Origin: Actinomycetota bacterium
Lineage (GTDB): Bacteria; Actinomycetota; JAHEXW01
Assembly (NCBI GenBank): GCA_025355855.1
Contig: JANXYU010000013.1
Location: forward strand, 1 to 44,064
Direction: 5' to 3'
Length of the DNA stretch: 44,064 nt
The notes beneath the pieces are model-generated. The model made no database searches. It was not told where the DNA came from and was given only the letters and a program-made list of their open reading frames with translations. The first letter of the stretch is position 1. Each line of letters starts with the position of its first letter. Positions 41,037-44,064 of the stretch are shown here, one piece after another. The position numbers were made by a program, and so were the translations under genes.

Positions 41037-43034
41037 CTAATCTATCTTCGCCCGGCTGGTGTCGAACTGGCCGTTACCGCTAAACCACGACATAGTGGGC
41101 TTCCCGTTGTTGTAGTTGGGGTCGGTCGGCTCGTAGTCGAGCGTCCAGACGCGGGTCGTGCCGCTCCCGTAGTCGTAGACGAAGGCCGTCTCGCTCCTGC
41201 CGTCGCCATCGTAGTCGCCTGATGACGCGTTTATGCCAATCAGGAAATCGGCCGAGATCCCGCCCGAGGAAACGCGAGCATAGAAACCGGGCCCGGGCGT
41301 CAATCCGGCGGTATACGTCGTGGTTGAACCGGTAGCGTCACTTAACGTACCTCCGGTCGCGACCCAAGAATACGTCAGCTCGCCGATCGGGTTATGCCAG
41401 GCGTCATCGCCTTGGACAGTAAGACTAAGCTGGCCGCCTCGGCGCAAATTTGCATAGCCGGTTATAGGCGTAACATCCAGATGGTCCAGAGCTCCCGCCT
41501 GAACAGTGAAGGCGTTAGACGTAATCGCGAACGCGCCGATCGACGCGACCAGATGTTGAGACAGCGCAACCTGGGTCAGCGTTATCGTGCCGTTCCAGAC
41601 GCCCGACGCGAATGATCCGGTCTTCCAAGGATCCACAGTCCCAGTGGTCATCGTTAACGGTACCCAGTTGTTGAATCCCGTCACCACGGCATCCGACGCG
41701 TCTTTGGCCGTGATTGTGACGGGAACACTCGTTCCGGCCGACACGGTCGCAGGGATCGCGCTCATCTCGAAGTGATTAACCGGGCAGACAGCCGTCGCGG
41801 GGTTCGGCAGAGCGATTCTGCCCGCCCCGTAGAGGTAATCAAACCCGGCCGTCCCGAGATCCAGAGCTGAGGACTTTATATAACCGCCTAAAGCAGACAT
41901 GGTTTTGGAAACGTCGGCTCCCCGCCAGAGCGCGGCTTCGCCGGCGGCATGCGGGGCGGCGGCTGACGTGCCCGCAAATCCTGTGGCGCCATATGACGCG
42001 GTCGTAACGCGGTCCGGCGCTACGACATCGGGTTTCGCGCGTCCATCCGTCGTCGGTCCCTGCGAGCTGAACCACTCCAGGCTGTCGTTTGACACCTGCG
42101 TCGCTCCGACCGCAATCGCGTTCGCATTGTCGGCCGGGCAGGTCAGGCTCGCCGCAGCCGTCTGATACTGCATCGGGTGATTCGTCGTCGTGAACAGCTC
42201 GAGCGGTGTGGCTTGCGAATAATGCGAGCTGTAGTCATTAATCACGATTGAGTAGGTCCCGTTGACCGGTGCGGTGTAGACGAGCGCCTCGTAACCGGGG
42301 TTCGTGTCGTTATATGGCTGTATGCCGGTTGACCAGGCGACCACGTTATTGGATGGGGTTGCCGAATCAAGGAGATAGAGATCAAAGTCATGCCAGGCAA
42401 AATATGGCGCAGTAAACGGGTATTGCGGCCAGCGCATCCAGACCACCAAAGTGTCGCCTGCCATCACGGTGACGCGGTTGCGAATGCCTATAGCGGGTTC
42501 AAACATTTGATACCAATCGGTCAACCCGGTATCAGAGTCATAAAAGGGGCAAGGTGCGTACAAGGCCTTGTAATGTGACTGGGCTTGGTTGCCGGCGGCG
42601 GAGAACCAGAGGATGCCGGCCGCCGCGGCCTCATTGACCCTTTGATCGATTGAACCGGTCCCGTCGCCTAAATCGCAGTTGAACCAGCTGATCGAGTGGC
42701 TGACGATATCAACATGCTGGCTGATCAAATAATCGACCGCTTGCGCGTATTCAACATCGGTATCGAAATTTACCAGGTAAAGTTGGGCGTTGGGCGCGAC
42801 GTCGTGCACGATTTCCGAACAGGCCGTGCCATGCACCTCTCCGCCGCCCGTGACATCGCCGTCAGCCCGAAATGACCGCGTGATAACTGAGGCTGGCAGA
42901 TCAGAACCTAGCAGGCTTTGATATCCCTGGAAGCCGAAATCGAGGATGGCGACCTTGGCCCCTGCTCCGGTCCGGCCCGCAGCCTGCCACGTGTTGGGCA
43001 CCGCGCTGTGATGAAACCGGGCATGATCCCGCAA
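41037..43034 (-). CDS. S8 (subtilisin-like) protease, N-terminally truncated, with one C-terminal repeat
   Basis: At least 665 aa from TTG 43034; the frame is open only to 43082. The catalytic domain begins almost at once: Asp32 (AILDFG), His68 (VHGTA) and Ser357 (AGTSAAAP) are intact, with AAGN near 148. An insert-like beta domain (about 180-300) interrupts the catalytic domain, as in some kexin- or CspA-like S8 proteases. Two Ig-like/Big-type domains (about 425-520, 525-605) and a single YDYG repeat (about 608-665) follow. No signal peptide or propeptide is left, unlike the other S8 protein. The missing 5' end coincides with the left end of an IS21-like element, so the gene is probably inactive unless the truncation is an assembly artefact. 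Confidence 0.85.
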   Translation of the reverse strand: MRDHARFHHSAVPNTWQAAGRTGAGAKVAILDFGFQGYQSLLGSDLPASVITRSFRADGDVTGGGEVHGTACSEIVHDVAPNAQLYLVNFDTDVEYAQAVDYLISQHVDIVSHSISWFNCDLGDGTGSIDQRVNEAAAAGILWFSAAGNQAQSHYKALYAPCPFYDSDTGLTDWYQMFEPAIGIRNRVTVMAGDTLVVWMRWPQYPFTAPYFAWHDFDLYLLDSATPSNNVVAWSTGIQPYNDTNPGYEALVYTAPVNGTYSIVINDYSSHYSQATPLELFTTTNHPMQYQTAAASLTCPADNANAIAVGATQVSNDSLEWFSSQGPTTDGRAKPDVVAPDRVTTASYGATGFAGTSAAAPHAAGEAALWRGADVSKTMSALGGYIKSSALDLGTAGFDYLYGAGRIALPNPATAVCPVNHFEMSAIPATVSAGTSVPVTITAKDASDAVVTGFNNWVPLTMTTGTVDPWKTGSFASGVWNGTITLTQVALSQHLVASIGAFAITSNAFTVQAGALDHLDVTPITGYANLRRGGQLSLTVQGDDAWHNPIGELTYSWVATGGTLSDATGSTTTYTAGLTPGPGFYARVSSGGISADFLIGINASSGDYDGDGRSETAFVYDYGSGTTRVWTLDYEPTDPNYNNGKPTMSWFSGNGQFDTSRAKID
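41040..41213 (-). repeat. Single C-terminal YDYG repeat of the second S8 protease
   Basis: Only one copy is present (GDYDGDGRSE, VYDYGSGTTRVW, MSWFSGNGQFDTSRAK) and it ends the protein. All other occurrences are blocks of six. The Asp that normally closes the acidic loop is Glu here. The 63 nt downstream contain no further repeat remnant. Confidence 0.85.
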
Positions 43035-43090
43035 GGGGAATGGTATTTTCCGGCCGTGTAGCTGTCGGGCGGCCGCGTAGTGTCAGTGAC

Positions 43091-43124
43091 GCTTTGAAAG
43101 CGGCCCAAAAACGCACGTTGGGCC
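43091..43124. repeat. Inverted repeats in the IS left end
   Basis: GCTTTGAAAGC at 43091-43101 is a 5-bp hairpin with a 1-nt loop. It is followed directly by GGCCCAA (43102-43108), a 9-nt loop and TTGGGCC (43118-43124). Closely spaced repeats of this kind are plausible transposase-binding sites at an IS21-type end. Confidence 0.5.
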
Positions 43125-43154
43125 GGGCCATCTCGCCAGCGGTGGCTGGCGCTG

Positions 43155-43640
43155 TTGGAGAAGCTGAGCGTGGCGGTGAAAGAGGATTTGCGTTTAGGTC
43201 TGGTGGGTCCGTCGTTGGCGCAGGAGTTGACGCGGTTGCCCGTGGGCAACCAGGAAGCGTTGTTGGCGCTGGCGCGGCGGGCCACCTTGACGATGCCGGA
43301 AGTGAGCGGCGTCATCGATCTGCTCGTCGGGGCGAGCGCCGAGCAGGCGGCGTTCGTCCTGGCCAAGCCGCGCGAGGCGTTGGCGCAGGTGCATGGCATG
43401 CCGGTGGCCTTGGCGGATCCGCGACTGAGCCGGGCGGGGAACTGGCTGGCCAGGCATCTGCGGCAGGCGCAAGAAGCACTGGTGCGCGTGGAGAACTGGC
43501 TGCGCACGCCGAACGAACGCGAGTTGCACGAGAGTGATCGGGAGATTTTGCGACCCCTACTGGCGCGTGTCGGCGATCAGGCGAGCGTGGTGGCGGAGTT
43601 GGTGCTGGGGCCCCCTCTGAAACAGGAGAGATCCTCATGA
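43155..43640 (+). CDS. ParB-like accessory protein fragment of the IS element
   Basis: A 161-aa frame from TTG 43155; it is open back to 43098, so the true start is uncertain. The segment LALLEKLSVAVKEDLRLG followed by LTRLPVGNQEALLALAR resembles the region after the helix-turn-helix of ParB/Spo0J-type proteins that accompany some IS21-like transposases. The ParB N-terminal domain and the first half of the helix-turn-helix are missing, so this looks like a remnant. The stop overlaps the transposase start as ATGA. Base composition is clearly richer in GC than in the native genes. The assignment is from remembered family pattern only. Confidence 0.5.
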   Translation: MEKLSVAVKEDLRLGLVGPSLAQELTRLPVGNQEALLALARRATLTMPEVSGVIDLLVGASAEQAAFVLAKPREALAQVHGMPVALADPRLSRAGNWLARHLRQAQEALVRVENWLRTPNERELHESDREILRPLLARVGDQASVVAELVLGPPLKQERSS

Positions 43641-44064
43641 ACGAAGCCGTGCGGTTGGAGATCGTGCAGCGGCGTCAGACCGGGATGTCGCAGCGGGCGA
43701 TTGCCGACGAGTTGGGCATCACGCGCGGCGCCGTGCGGCGGGTGCTGGCGCATGTGCAGGCCCAGCGTGACGGGCATGCCAGGCCCGCGCCGAGACCTCG
43801 GCCACGCCAAAGCATCATCGATCCCTTCGAGCCGATCCTGCGCGAACTGCTTGCCAAGTATCCGAACATCACCACCGAGCGCGCCGTGCAGGAACTGCAA
43901 GCCCGCGGCTTCACCGGCAAGTACACGGTCGTGCATCGACGCCTGCGTTTGTTGCGACCACGCGCCACGCCGGCGCGCGTGCCACGCTTTGAAACGTGCG
44001 AAGGGGCGCAAGCGCAAATGGACCATGGAGTGTATGACATCGACTTCACGCGTGAAGGCCGGCG
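43637..44064 (+). CDS. istA: IS21-family transposase IstA-like, N-terminal part
   Basis: Open frame running off the right edge (142 codons visible). Residues about 15-37 (TGMSQRAIADELGITRGAVR) are a helix-turn-helix, a Pro/Arg-rich linker follows, and residues about 68-105 form a second helical DNA-binding segment (LLAKYPNITTERAVQEL). EGAQAQMDHGVYDIDF then starts the RNase H-like core, with Asp129 as the first acidic residue of the DDE triad. This order is typical of IstA transposases. The ATG at 43637 overlaps the upstream stop as ATGA. Confidence 0.82.
   Translation, partial: MNEAVRLEIVQRRQTGMSQRAIADELGITRGAVRRVLAHVQAQRDGHARPAPRPRPRQSIIDPFEPILRELLAKYPNITTERAVQELQARGFTGKYTVVHRRLRLLRPRATPARVPRFETCEGAQAQMDHGVYDIDFTREGR

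Larger units (their letters stand above)
43081..44064 (+). mobile_element. IS21-like insertion element, left part (runs off the window)
   Basis: From about 43081 the sequence changes: it becomes more GC-rich, coding switches to the plus strand, and an IstA-type transposase begins. The presumed end starts TGTCAG, with the TG dinucleotide usual for IS21-family ends. The first 45 nt contain two inverted repeats: GCTTT-G-AAAGC (43091-43101) and GGCCCAA/TTGGGCC (43102-43124). The right end, istB and target duplication are outside the window, so the boundary is an estimate. Confidence 0.6.

Noticed and set aside
28546-41213. Regularly spaced DNA repeats that could be taken for a CRISPR array or satellite DNA
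   Set aside because: The period (about 160-190 nt) follows codon-aligned protein repeats inside open frames with conserved amino acids; there are no short identical repeats with unique spacers.
43040-43537. A 165-aa plus-strand frame overlapping the IS ORF
   Set aside because: It is Gly/Ala/Arg-rich, lies in another frame of the ParB-like ORF, crosses the presumed element boundary and lacks coupling to istA. The 43155-43640 frame has the family-like pattern.
42908-44049. Minus-strand frames opposite the IS genes
   Set aside because: Low-complexity Arg/Pro/Ser/Ala sequences in GC-rich DNA, antisense to the transposase with its helix-turn-helix and DDE Asp.

Overview
The window is 44 kb of a bacterial chromosome, or a long metagenome contig, of moderate GC. 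Every native gene I can support lies on the minus strand; the only plus-strand genes belong to a mobile element at the right edge. The gene content suggests a Gram-positive-type, probably deep-branching Actinomycetota-like bacterium. It has exported peptidoglycan-active enzymes with amidase, SpoIID, GerMN, M23 and YkuD domains, Wzm/Wzt-type glycan exporters, and several genes whose -10 box sits 6-7 nt before the ATG (leaderless mRNA). The taxonomy is inference; there is no rRNA or other marker in the window.

Region 1 (24-28006) is one long glycan-synthesis and export cluster, read right to left. It starts with rmlA, an rmlC-like gene and rmlB. Then come a first Wzm/Wzt ABC exporter, two SAM methyltransferases, rmlD, and a second, paralogous Wzm/Wzt exporter. 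Next are a GT4 and two GT2 glycosyltransferases, a GT-C-like membrane protein and a second RmlD-like reductase. These are followed by a polyprenyl-phosphate-type GT2, an aminotransferase and Gfo/Idh dehydrogenase pair, a lipoprotein, a very large membrane protein, another GT2 and a hexapeptide acyltransferase. The cluster ends with a GDP-sugar set (Fcl-like, ManC-like, GMD-like, phosphohexomutase). Predicted products are dTDP-L-rhamnose, GDP-mannose-derived deoxysugars (perhaps GDP-L-fucose) and probably a 3-amino sugar derived from UDP-GlcNAc. These would be built into a surface glycan and exported by two ABC systems. Many gene pairs share 4-nt stop/start overlaps, which points to translational coupling.

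Region 2 (28102-43034) encodes exported proteins: a YkuD L,D-transpeptidase, an M14 carboxypeptidase, an S8 protease, an amidase/SpoIID fusion, a GerMN lipid- or membrane-anchored protein, an M23 endopeptidase and a second S8 protease. All except the GerMN protein carry the same 54-60 residue repeat (core YDYG...SRLW, with a DxDxDG-like loop). The repeat occurs in blocks of exactly six copies: six blocks in five proteins, plus one lone copy in the last protease. This reads as a six-bladed propeller module used as a common partner for unrelated wall-cutting or protein-cutting enzymes. Its position beside the glycan cluster suggests that it binds the locally made polymer or the wall. That is the main candidate for something undescribed here.

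Region 3 (about 43081-44064, plus strand) is the left part of an IS21-like element of visibly higher GC, with a ParB-like fragment and the N-terminal part of an IstA-type transposase that runs off the window. It appears to have cut off the N-terminal signal and propeptide region of the second S8 protease. A chimeric assembly join is the alternative explanation.

No tRNA, rRNA, CRISPR array or convincing rho-independent terminator was seen. No gap between genes exceeds about 150 bases.
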